From the NCBI GenBank assembly GCA_030265505.1, contig JAJDGD010000005.1:1-45236 (forward strand): 45,236 nucleotides of DNA, written 5' to 3'. Shown piece after piece: positions 33,208 to 40,411 of this stretch (positions are counted from its first letter, which is position 1; every line of letters starts with the position of its first letter). Source of the DNA: Ruminococcaceae bacterium OttesenSCG-928-O06 (GTDB lineage Bacteria; Bacillota; Clostridia; Oscillospirales; Ruminococcaceae). Under the pieces are notes generated by a model. That model ran no database searches, had not been told where the DNA came from, and saw only the letters and a program-made list of their open reading frames with translations. Both the position numbers and the translations under genes were made by a program.

Positions 33208-34152
33208 CTAGTCTTCGGGCGGCTTTTGGGGCTCTATCACCGTGCGCACCACATACTGCGGCGCATTGTTCACACTGATGTACATGCGCCCCACATATTC
33301 CCCGATGAGCCCCAAAATCAGCATGATCATGCCGCCGATGAACAGCAACGTGGCCATGGTGCTGCTGTAACCCAGCGGTACATCTGGGGTGATAATTTTG
33401 TTGACGATGGTCCAAATTAGCATGGCAAAGCCCGCCAGCCCGGTGAGAAACCCAATGAAGGTGGCAATGCGCAGCGGCTTTACCGAAAAGGACGTGAAGC
33501 CGTTTACCCACAGCGCAAGCAGCTTGCCAAAGGTGTAGCCGCTTTTCCCCGCCGTGCGGCTGCGGTGCGTTACAGGCACGTTCACGATGCTGTCGGTTGT
33601 GCGCAGTATCAGCCCGATAATGTAGGGGTAGGGGTTTTGGTATTTCAGCACCTCGTCTATGACGAAGCGCCGCGCCGCAAAATAGCTGGACACCAGCAGG
33701 TTTTTGGGTTTGCCCAGCATCCAGCGCGCCATCACGTCATTCAGCCCGCTGCCAAAATTGCGCAGCGGGTTGTGTTTTTTGTCCGTATAATTGGCATAAA
33801 CCACATCGCTGCCTGCCTGTATGGCCGTCACCAACTTGCCTGCCTCATCCGCCGGGGTTTGGCCGTCGTCGTCCAGGCAGATGACAATGTCGCCCGCTAC
33901 ATGTGCAAAGCCAGCCATCAGCGCCGCGTGCTGGCCAAAGTTTTTGGCCAGCGACACGCCCGTGACACGGGGGTTTTCTGCACATAATTGCACAATGACT
34001 TCAAAGGTATTGTCCGGTGAGGCGTCGTTCACCAGGATGATTTCGTGCCCATAACCCGGCATCGCCGCAACGGCTGTCTCTATTTCGCCAACCACAGCGG
34101 CAATGGTGCCGGCGCTGCGGTAGCAGGGAATCACAAAGGAAAGCATCGTCAT
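33208..34152 (-). CDS. GT2 glycosyltransferase, CsbB/GtrB/ArnC-type (polyprenyl-phosphate sugar synthase)
   Basis: 314 residues. The N-terminal GT-A domain has FVIPCYRSAGTI, VNDASPDNTF and the DDDGQTPADE motif (DxD for the nucleotide sugar). Two C-terminal helices (IATFIGFLTGLAGFAMLIW, TLLFIGGMIMLILGLIGEYV) end in GRMYISVNNAPQYVVR, typical of GtrB/CsbB/ArnC. It should load a sugar onto undecaprenyl phosphate on the inner face of the membrane. The start overlaps the GNAT stop (ATGA), so it is third in a coupled aminotransferase-GNAT-GT2 operon. Confidence 0.92.
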   Translation of the reverse strand: MTMLSFVIPCYRSAGTIAAVVGEIETAVAAMPGYGHEIILVNDASPDNTFEVIVQLCAENPRVTGVSLAKNFGQHAALMAGFAHVAGDIVICLDDDGQTPADEAGKLVTAIQAGSDVVYANYTDKKHNPLRNFGSGLNDVMARWMLGKPKNLLVSSYFAARRFVIDEVLKYQNPYPYIIGLILRTTDSIVNVPVTHRSRTAGKSGYTFGKLLALWVNGFTSFSVKPLRIATFIGFLTGLAGFAMLIWTIVNKIITPDVPLGYSSTMATLLFIGGMIMLILGLIGEYVGRMYISVNNAPQYVVRTVIEPQKPPED

Positions 34153-34712
34153 AGCGGCCCGGCCTCCTCGGGTTTGGTGTTTGCCTCATGCGGGTTCAGC
34201 GCGGCCATCAGCACAATGTTGCGAAAGCGCCCGTCGGTGAACACATCGTCCGCCAACACACCCTCTTTGCAAAACCCCGCCTTCTCGTAGCTGCGTATGG
34301 CGGTGGCGTTTTCTTCATATACCCTTAAAAAAACCCGGTGCAGGTTCATCTCGTCAAAGGCATGCCGCAAAATCTGCCGCGCGGTTCCGGTGCCTACGCC
34401 CTTGCCGCGCGCACTTTCCTCCCCGATGAAGATGCCAAACTCTGCTTTGCGGTGGCCGTGGTCCACATCGCGCAAAAAAACAGAGCCCACGGGCAGCCCA
34501 TTCAACAAAATGATGAACTGCACCACTTCACCGGTTTCCACACGCTCGCGCATCCAGCGCAGGTGGGCTTCCTCGGGAAGCTCTTGCTGCCAGATGAAGT
34601 TACTGCGTACAAAACCGCTGTTGCGCCAACGCAGAATGTCCGGGGTGTCCTCCTCGGTGATGGGGCGCAGTGCCACACCGCCGTTTTCCGGCGCCTTGTC
34701 TTCCGGTATCAT
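34149..34712 (-). CDS. GNAT acetyltransferase (sugar amine acylation proposed)
   Basis: 187 residues from ATG 34712 with GGAGGGGG upstream; the open frame extends further up but only as an overlap with the aminotransferase gene. RimJ/PseH-like GNAT: VALRPITEEDTPDILRWRNS at the start, GIFIGEESARGKGVGTGTAR (acetyl-CoA pyrophosphate loop) and RVYEENATAIRSYEKAGF near the end. PseH and WecD enzymes with this plan N-acetylate 4-amino-4,6-dideoxy sugars made by aminotransferases of the type encoded just upstream, so the same is likely here. The substrate is inferred. Confidence 0.85.
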   Translation of the reverse strand: MIPEDKAPENGGVALRPITEEDTPDILRWRNSGFVRSNFIWQQELPEEAHLRWMRERVETGEVVQFIILLNGLPVGSVFLRDVDHGHRKAEFGIFIGEESARGKGVGTGTARQILRHAFDEMNLHRVFLRVYEENATAIRSYEKAGFCKEGVLADDVFTDGRFRNIVLMAALNPHEANTKPEEAGPL

Positions 34713-34753
34713 ACACACCCAGCCCCCTCCACAAATGAATTGCCGATATGGCG

Positions 34754-35890
34754 TCAGTTCACGGCATAAAAATCGTGCACCGCCTCGATTACCCGGTCCA
34801 CATCCTGCGTGGAGAGCCCGTAGTACAGCGGCAGGCGCAGCAGGCGCTCGCTCTCGGCCGTGGTGTACACGTCCTGCCCAGAAAAGCGGCCGTATTTGTG
34901 GCCGGCAGGCGCGCTGTGTAGCGGCACATAGTGGTACACCGCCAGAATGTTCCGCACCTTCAGGTGGGCCAGCAGGCGGGTGCGCTCGTCCAGGTTGGCC
35001 GCCTTCATGTAGAACATGTGCGCGTTGTGGGTGCAGTGCGCCGGGATGGTGGGTAGCACCACCCGCCCTTTGGCGGCCAGGGCCGAAAAAGCCGCGTTGT
35101 AGCGCTGCCAAATGGCCATGCGGGCATCGGTTATCTCCTGCGCGGCCTCCAGCTGCCCCCACAAAAAGGCGGCGTTCAACTCGCTGGGCAGGTAGGAGGA
35201 GCCCCACTCCACCCAGGAATACTTATCCACCTGGCCGCGGAAGAACTTGCTGCGGTCGGTCCCTTTTTCCCGGATGATTTCGGCGGCTTCCGCCGTGGCG
35301 GCATCGCCCAGCAGCAGCGCGCCGCCCTCGCCCATGCTGAAATTTTTGGTCTCGTGAAAGCTGAAGGTGCCGAAATGCGACATCGCGCCCAGCGCCCGGC
35401 CTTTATAGCTTGCCATCACGCCCTGGGCTGCGTCCTCCACGATGTACAGGTTATGCTGCCGGGCGATATCGGTAAATTCGTCCATCTCGCAGGCAATGCC
35501 CGCGTAATGCACGGGCACAATGGCCTTGGTTTTTGGGGTGACGGCGGCTTCTACCAGGCGCTCGTCCAGGTTCATGGTGTCTGGCCGGATGTCCACAAAC
35601 ACCAGCTGCGCGCCCATGCCCGCAAAGGCGTTGGCCGTGGAGGAGAAGGTGTAGGACGGCAAAATCACCTCGTCGCCGGGCAGGATGTTACAAAGCCTGG
35701 AGGATATGTCCAGCGCGTGGGAGCAGGAGGTGGTGAGCAGTGCCTTGAACACACCGGTTTGCCGTTCGATCCATTCCGAGCATTTTTTAGTAAAGGGGCC
35801 GTCGCCGCTCAGGTGCCCCCCGGCTGTGGCCTGTGCCATGTATTCAAGGGAGGACGGCAGGCCCGGAGACCGATTGAAAGGAATGTGCAT
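34754..35890 (-). CDS. DegT/DnrJ/EryC1 sugar aminotransferase, WecE/RffA-like
   Basis: 378 residues from ATG 35890 (GAGG upstream). PLP-dependent fold: TTSCSHALDISSRL and ILPGDEVILPSYTFSSTANA for cofactor binding, VEDAAQGV (Asp to the PLP pyridine), and FSFHETKNFSMGEGGAL, where the Lys in TKN is the Schiff-base residue. The start HIPFNRSPGLPSSLEYMAQA and the HETKN motif match dTDP-4-amino-4,6-dideoxygalactose transaminases (WecE). It should make a 4-amino-4,6-dideoxyhexose nucleotide, which the next gene could acetylate. No genes for the preceding nucleotide-sugar steps are in the window. Confidence 0.92.
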   Translation of the reverse strand: MHIPFNRSPGLPSSLEYMAQATAGGHLSGDGPFTKKCSEWIERQTGVFKALLTTSCSHALDISSRLCNILPGDEVILPSYTFSSTANAFAGMGAQLVFVDIRPDTMNLDERLVEAAVTPKTKAIVPVHYAGIACEMDEFTDIARQHNLYIVEDAAQGVMASYKGRALGAMSHFGTFSFHETKNFSMGEGGALLLGDAATAEAAEIIREKGTDRSKFFRGQVDKYSWVEWGSSYLPSELNAAFLWGQLEAAQEITDARMAIWQRYNAAFSALAAKGRVVLPTIPAHCTHNAHMFYMKAANLDERTRLLAHLKVRNILAVYHYVPLHSAPAGHKYGRFSGQDVYTTAESERLLRLPLYYGLSTQDVDRVIEAVHDFYAVN

Positions 35891-35957
35891 ATGCACCTCG
35901 GCTGCAAAGAGTTGACAAAGCGAATCGTCACTTATAGGACAATGCAACGTAAGGGTT

Positions 35958-35986
35958 AGTATAGCACAAAATCTGCCGTGTGGAAA
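35958..35986 (-). promoter_or_regulatory. promoter of the aminotransferase-GNAT-GT2 operon
   Basis: Minus strand TTTCCA (35986-35981), 17-base spacer, TATACT (35963-35958) preceded by TGC, an extended -10. Confidence 0.7.
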
Positions 35987-36029
35987 CCATTTGAGAGAGG
36001 GGGATGGTGCCTTTTAGGCCTTCAGAAAA

Positions 36030-36075
36030 GCGCAGGCGGATGCAACGCACATCGGCGCAGGCGGATGCTACCATT
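36030..36075 (+). repeat. interspersed palindromic repeat, copy 2, with internal duplication
   Basis: 36044-36075 matches 28493-28524 at 31 of 32 positions. GCGCAGGCGGATGC also occurs twice here, at 36030-36043 and 36055-36068. Confidence 0.75.
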
Positions 36076-36082
36076 AAAAGTA

Positions 36083-36107
36083 GCCACCCAAAGGGGTGGC
36101 CGTTTTT
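36083..36107. terminator. terminator after the frameshifted HTH gene
   Basis: GCCACCC (36083-36089) and GGGTGGC (36094-36100) with a T5 run on the plus side and TACTTTTAA on the minus side. It is followed by TTCTTGGCATTCTGTTCAAA, also seen after the hairpin at 28323. Confidence 0.75.
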
Positions 36108-36178
36108 CTTGGCATTCTGTTCAAACGCGCTGGCTTCGCCGAGCCAGCCGGCGGCGGGCCGGCATTTCCAGGCACGCC

Positions 36179-37718
36179 CTAGGCCATGGGGAACAGCCGC
36201 CAGCCCCGCACAATGGCACTGTCCGGCTCGGTGCTTTCCAGCCCTTTGCCCGCAAGCCAGCGCCGCAGCTGGCGGCGCACGCGGTCCTGGTTTTTCCAGC
36301 CGGCCATCAGGCGGCCCCACAAAAAGCCCATAAAGCCATAAAAGGCGCCGCTGGTGGCTTCGTCAAAGCTGTATACACTCTCGGTGCGGTCTTGCAGCCA
36401 GGCAACGGTGGCGCTGTTGCGCCAGCAAATGAGGTCCATCTGCAAGGAAGCAAAGGCAACCCGCGGCACCAACGCCACCTCAAAGTCGTCGCGCTGGGCC
36501 ATGGCGGCCAGAATGCGCCGCAGCTGGGCCCGCAGCATGCTTTGCGGCACAAAGGCCCGCTGGCCCATTACCTCGCTCAGCGCCTCGTGCATGCGGCGGC
36601 TTTTCAAAAGGCCCTCCTGCACGTCCTCGGCACACAGCACCAGCTTGTGGGGCCCGGGGGCAAAGCCGGCATCGCCTGCAAACAGGAAGGCCGGCAACTC
36701 CGGCGCGCGGCCCTCGGCCACCTGGTCAAACTCCGCACGGGTCATCACACCAAAACCCGGCACCCGCATGCTGGCAAAAAAGCTGCCGTCGGGCGCCTCT
36801 AAGTCGTTCCAGCCGGGCAGGCAGCCGTCTGCGGGCCACAGCTTTTTTTCGGCGGGGGTACCCGCGGGGCTTTGCAAAAAGTGGTATTGAGACAGCGGCC
36901 GGCTGATGGCCAGATACTCGTCACATTCCGCCACCTCGCGGCGAATGTCCAGCACATCGGTGTACATGGCCAAAAACAGGCTGTCCTCCACCTCGGGGTC
37001 TTCCAGCACCCGGGCGCTCCAATACTCGCGTATGGAGGCGATAAACCGCAAATTGCCGGGCATCTCGCCCTCGTAGTAACGGCTGCGGATGTGCCCCTTG
37101 AGATGGGCGATGAGCCAGGGCCCGGCAAAGGCGGCAATGTCTGCTATGGCGTAGCCCTTACGGTTGATGAGCGTGATGGTGGTGCCCCGGGCAAAGGCCC
37201 GTTGCAGCTTTTCCAGAAACGCCGCCACAAAGGCCATGTCGCTTACCATCCAGTTGTAATTGCCGTGGCACACAACCACAATCTCCCGGCCGGGGGGGCA
37301 GGGTTGTCACATAGTCCAGCATGGCCAGCGCCGCACTGCGAAAGCCGCGCTGCCCCAGGTACACCTGGTGCTGCACGGTATACCCCCCGCTGGTGATGCG
37401 CTGCTGCGGGCCGGTGCGCGGGGGCAAAGCGGGCAAATCGCTGCTAAGCAGGTATTCGCACAAAGCCTCGGCCGTGCTTTCGCCCGCCTGTTGCCAGGGC
37501 GCAACAATATCGGGAATCAAGCCCTTGGTGTCCAGGGCAATCAGGCCCTTGGCCACGGGCATCAAATGGCGGCTGCGGCGGGTAAGGGGGCGCTCGCCCC
37601 GGCGCCACTTGGTAATCAGGGAGTGGTCCCCCCCGCTGGCCTGGGCCAGCGTGACCGAACGGATGCCCAGCTCGTTCATCAGATGATTCAAACGGTTGTT
37701 CCTGTTGCTTGCGGACAT
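36179..37718 (-). pseudogene. large HTH protein of the same unrecognised family (copy 2), frameshifted
   Basis: Colinear with the intact protein at 22259-23803: an XRE-like HTH at the start (MNELGIRSVTLAQASGGDHS, LITKWRRGERPLTRRSRHL), GQRGFRSAALAMLDY, then after a frame change NYNWMVSDMAFV, RGTTITLINRKGYAIADIAA and AGPWLIAHLKGHIRS, to a near-identical C-terminus (RWLAGKGLE). The frame breaks at a run of seven G on the plus strand (37292-37298). With six, the coding strand reads LPPGREIVVVCHG, matching LPPGREVVVLCQG in the other copy. Start ATG 37718 follows GGGAAAGGGAAAG. The rest of the sequence shows no further damage, so the break is recent, a phase-variable tract, or a sequence error. Confidence 0.85.
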
Positions 37719-37837
37719 GTACTTTCCCTTTCCCGGCGCAAAACACAATGGCATACAAAGCGGCAGTGCGTCTCTATAAAAAGACAAGAAAAAACAATGA
37801 TAATGCGCCAAAAACACTATTTCCTAGTACACTACTA

Positions 37838-37867
37838 AGTATAAAGGCAGCGGGCGGGGGATGTCAA
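37838..37867 (-). promoter_or_regulatory. sigma-A promoter of the frameshifted HTH gene
   Basis: Minus strand TTGACA (37867-37862), 18-base spacer, TATACT (37843-37838). A consensus -35 suggests the gene is still expressed. Confidence 0.7.
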
Positions 37868-37962
37868 TGCCAAAACACAAAAAAGTGAAAGTTTCATATT
37901 TATGAACAAAATGCCCGGTGCGGGAAGGCGCGGCAGCGCAAATGGGGCGGGGAAATACGTTC

Positions 37963-37991
37963 TTGGCGTTTGGGCGGCAATGTGGTATAGT
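37963..37991 (+). promoter_or_regulatory. sigma-A promoter of the thioesterase gene
   Basis: TTGGCG (37963-37968), 17-base spacer, TATAGT (37986-37991), with TGTGG before the -10. Confidence 0.75.
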
Positions 37992-38027
37992 ACAAGCACA
38001 AAACACACCCGCAAAGGAGGAGAAGGC

Positions 38028-38471
38028 ATGGCAACGATACAGCAGATGAAGGAATATTTTGGCCCGCGGCATTTTGCGTTCAACCAGGGCATAGAGATTG
38101 AGAGCGTGGGCGAGGACGGCATTGCCGTGTGCAGCCTGAAACTGCGCGACGACCAGCGCAACGCCTTTGGGGTGGCACAGGGGGGCATTTTGTTCACCCT
38201 GGGGGACTTCACCTTTGCCGTGGGGGTAAACAGTGTGCGCCCCCGCACGCCCACCATCAGCGGCACGGTAAACTACCTTACCCCCGGCAAGGGCGGCACC
38301 CTGCGCGCCACGGCCACCCCCATCAGCCTGGGCAAAACCATCAGCGTGTACGAGGTGGACATTGTAGACGACGAGGGCGCCAACGTGGCATATTTCACCT
38401 TCACCGGCTTTACCCGCCAGCCGCGCGAAAAAAAGGAAAAGCCGGAAAATGCGGGGGAGGCCAAGGCGTAA
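38028..38471 (+). CDS. PaaI-type hotdog-fold thioesterase
   Basis: 147 residues from ATG 38028, with AAAGGAGG seven bases upstream. Hotdog fold: the central helix is in AFGVAQGGILFTLGDFTFAV, which carries the N/G-x-x-QGG-x(4)-L-x-D pattern of PaaI-like acyl-CoA thioesterases, with the catalytic Asp at the end. ISGTVNYLTPGKGGTLRATA is the typical following strand pair. The C-terminal ~20 residues are charged and probably disordered. The substrate acyl-CoA is not known; there are no catabolic genes nearby. Confidence 0.88.
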   Translation: MATIQQMKEYFGPRHFAFNQGIEIESVGEDGIAVCSLKLRDDQRNAFGVAQGGILFTLGDFTFAVGVNSVRPRTPTISGTVNYLTPGKGGTLRATATPISLGKTISVYEVDIVDDEGANVAYFTFTGFTRQPREKKEKPENAGEAKA

Positions 38472-38543
38472 ACCCCTGTAGATAAAATCCCCAAAAAATT
38501 AAAATAAAAACACAAGAACGAACAATTAAATAGTGAAATAATC

Positions 38544-38573
38544 AACCGCCCGCGCAAAACAGCGCGGGCGGTT
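38544..38573. terminator. bidirectional terminator between thioesterase and dfx
   Basis: AACCGCCCGCGC (38544-38555) pairs with GCGCGGGCGGTT (38562-38573). It sits between the convergent genes. Confidence 0.85.
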
Positions 38574-38609
38574 TGCTGTACAAGCAGCATGGGAAATTTA
38601 GGAATTCCG

Positions 38610-38999
38610 CTATTTCACATCGGCTTTCCACAACCCGTGCAGGTTGCACCATTCGTACACGGCAACCGCTTCGTCGCCCGGCGCCAGGGTAAAGGTGGCC
38701 TTGGGCTCATCCCCGGGGGAAAGGCGGCGGCGCTGCCCGCCAAGGCGCGTTTGCAGCCATATCCAGCCAATGTAGTGTTCCGGCAGCGAGGGGTGGATGA
38801 CACTGCCCACCTGCACCTGGATGGTGTTGCCCTCTTGGGTGTACGCGGGCACATGCTTTTCGGCTGCGCCGTCGCTGGTGCCGGGCACCATCTCGGCCAT
38901 GGGCTCTCCACAGCAAATCACGGCCACGCCGCTGTCGTGCAGCATTTCAATTACATTTCCGCAGTGTTTGCACACCAGAAATTTCGGGGTCTCGTTCAT
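38610..38999 (-). CDS. dfx: desulfoferrodoxin (superoxide reductase)
   Basis: 129 residues from ATG 38999, preceded by AAAGGAGG. It has both iron centres: the N-terminal rubredoxin-like site C10, C13, C29, C30, and the catalytic centre with H49 (EKHVP), H69, H75, C118 and H121 (WCNLHG). E47 and K48, which aid superoxide reduction, are also kept. It reduces superoxide to peroxide without making oxygen, the usual defence in strict anaerobes, with electrons from rubredoxin or a similar donor. It is a single-gene unit. Confidence 0.97.
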   Translation of the reverse strand: MNETPKFLVCKHCGNVIEMLHDSGVAVICCGEPMAEMVPGTSDGAAEKHVPAYTQEGNTIQVQVGSVIHPSLPEHYIGWIWLQTRLGGQRRRLSPGDEPKATFTLAPGDEAVAVYEWCNLHGLWKADVK

Positions 39000-39064
39000 G
39001 GGTTGCCTCCTTTTTGTGGGTGATGCCTGCGCACCGGGGCCGGCGCGCAAAGGGGAATACCTTT

Positions 39065-39070
39065 ATTATA
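39065..39070 (-). promoter_or_regulatory. -10 box of dfx
   Basis: Minus strand TATAAT (39070-39065), 66 bases before the dfx ATG. The best upstream hexamer is TTCACC at 19 bases, so the -35 is weak and an activator may be needed. Confidence 0.45.
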
Positions 39071-39304
39071 GCCGCGCCGTGGCAAAAAAGGTGAACACAG
39101 CGTAAACTTTTTACAAAAGGGGAAGGCCGGCGGCGGGGTGCCACGGGATACGGCCATGCCATGGGGGCGCCTAAGCGGGGTAAAATGGGGAGGCCACCAG
39201 CCAAGGGCAATTTTAATCATATTTCTTTGGATTTAAAAATTTTGTAGAAAGGCGCCTGAAAGGCGGTGCAAACGGCGGCTTTTGAGAGGAAGCGCAAAGA
39301 GATG

Positions 39305-39661
39305 CTAGCCCGTTTGCAGGGCTGCCTGCCACTGCGGCAGGGAAAAGCCCACCAGCACAAAGGCATTGGCCACCAGCAAAGGCCGCTTTACCAAAAGGCC
39401 GTCGGTGGCCAGCAGGGCCAGCTGTTCGGTGCGCGGCATGGCGGGCAGGCGGTCCTTCAGGGTCAGGCGGCGGTAGGCCTGGCCGCTGGTGTTGAAAAAG
39501 CGCTTTAAGGGCAGGCCGCTTTGGGTTTGCCAGGCATCCAGCTCTGCGGCGGTGGGGTTGTCCTTTTGGATGTCCCGGAAGGTGTAGGCGATGCCGGCTT
39601 CGTCTAAAAAAGCGCGCGCCTTGCGGCAGGTAGAGCACTTGGGATAGCACAAAAACAGCAT
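39305..39661 (-). CDS. ArsC/Spx-family thioredoxin-fold protein
   Basis: 118 residues from ATG 39661, with GGAGG five bases upstream; an in-frame ATG at 39673 overlaps that site and is less likely. The start FLCYPKCSTCRKARAFLDEA has the redox pair C9-x-x-C12 typical of Spx/MgsR and ArsC-like proteins. YTFRDIQKDNPTAAELDAW and GLLVKRPLLV match the family's later conserved segments, including the Arg-Pro near residue 95. It is annotated as arsenate reductase family in most genomes, but short Firmicute members are often redox regulators. No arsenic genes are nearby. Confidence 0.88.
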   Translation of the reverse strand: MLFLCYPKCSTCRKARAFLDEAGIAYTFRDIQKDNPTAAELDAWQTQSGLPLKRFFNTSGQAYRRLTLKDRLPAMPRTEQLALLATDGLLVKRPLLVANAFVLVGFSLPQWQAALQTG

Positions 39662-39725
39662 AACGGCCTCCATATCCTGTGGAATTATGTGGGATTTTTG
39701 AAGATTTATTGGCAAACGAAGCGAG

Positions 39726-39755
39726 GGTAATGCGAAACCATGTTTTCGCATTACC
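39726..39755. repeat. perfect hairpin flanked by GCGAGG words
   Basis: GGTAATGCGAAA and TTTCGCATTACC around a short loop, bounded on both sides by GCGAGG or a close match. It is not followed by a T run, so it is not an ordinary terminator. Confidence 0.7.
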
Positions 39756-40333
39756 GAGCGAGGCCGGCCGAGAGGGTGAATGCCCCGCCGCCCAGTGGCG
39801 GTACCTTGCGCCCGAAGGGCGCGGGGGCGGGGCTTGCCCCGCGGGATGATACCATTCATTCCATATTTTGTGTGTGGGGAAAAAGCGGGACAGCCTTGCG
39901 GGGAAAAGGCAGATGATTTGCGGGCCTGCCCCGCAGCAGAACACCTTTATTGTAAGGGTGCCGGCCCAAAAATGCAACGAAAAAGCCGGGAAAAGGCGAA
40001 AAAGTGGATGCGCAAAAGAAAGATGCCGGAAGGCAAGTGCTTGCCGCGGGCTTGCGGCGGCTTTTGCACCCGGGCCGGCTATGTACTTGTCCTGCCTGCC
40101 CGGCGCCGTTCCCGGCCCATCCCCCGCCGACAAGTTTGCCGCCAATGTTCAAAGCGGGCAGGCCCGAACAGCCATATAAGGAAACACCCGGCACACCCCT
40201 CGGCCACAAGAAATGGAATTAAACTGAATTTTTGCGCCATTTATTCCCATATTTTGTATCTGCGCCTGCCCTGCAAAAAGCGGCGCAGAAAATACAACAT
40301 AAGAAAGACGGGCTTTCTACCCGGGGCCCGGTG

Positions 40334-40342
40334 TGGTAAAAT
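40334..40342 (+). promoter_or_regulatory. extended -10 promoter of the MutS-like gene
   Basis: TGGTAAAAT fits TGnTAnAAT. The hexamer at -35 (TTTCTA, 40314-40319) is weak. Confidence 0.55.
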
Positions 40343-40411
40343 GGGAATGCCTTGCCGGCGGGGTACCCCTGCCGGCAAAAAGGGAAGGCTGTGCCCAACC
40401 AAGGAGGAAGC

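Larger units (their letters stand above)
39674..40411. other. long intergenic region, no gene seen
   Basis: It contains a perfect hairpin at 39726-39755 and a GC-rich tract (39780-39845). A further segment (39870-40330) has open frames on both strands, but they lack ribosome sites and any recognisable product. The promoter of the next gene is at 40334-40342. It may hold decayed sequence or a non-coding RNA; neither can be shown. Confidence 0.45.
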
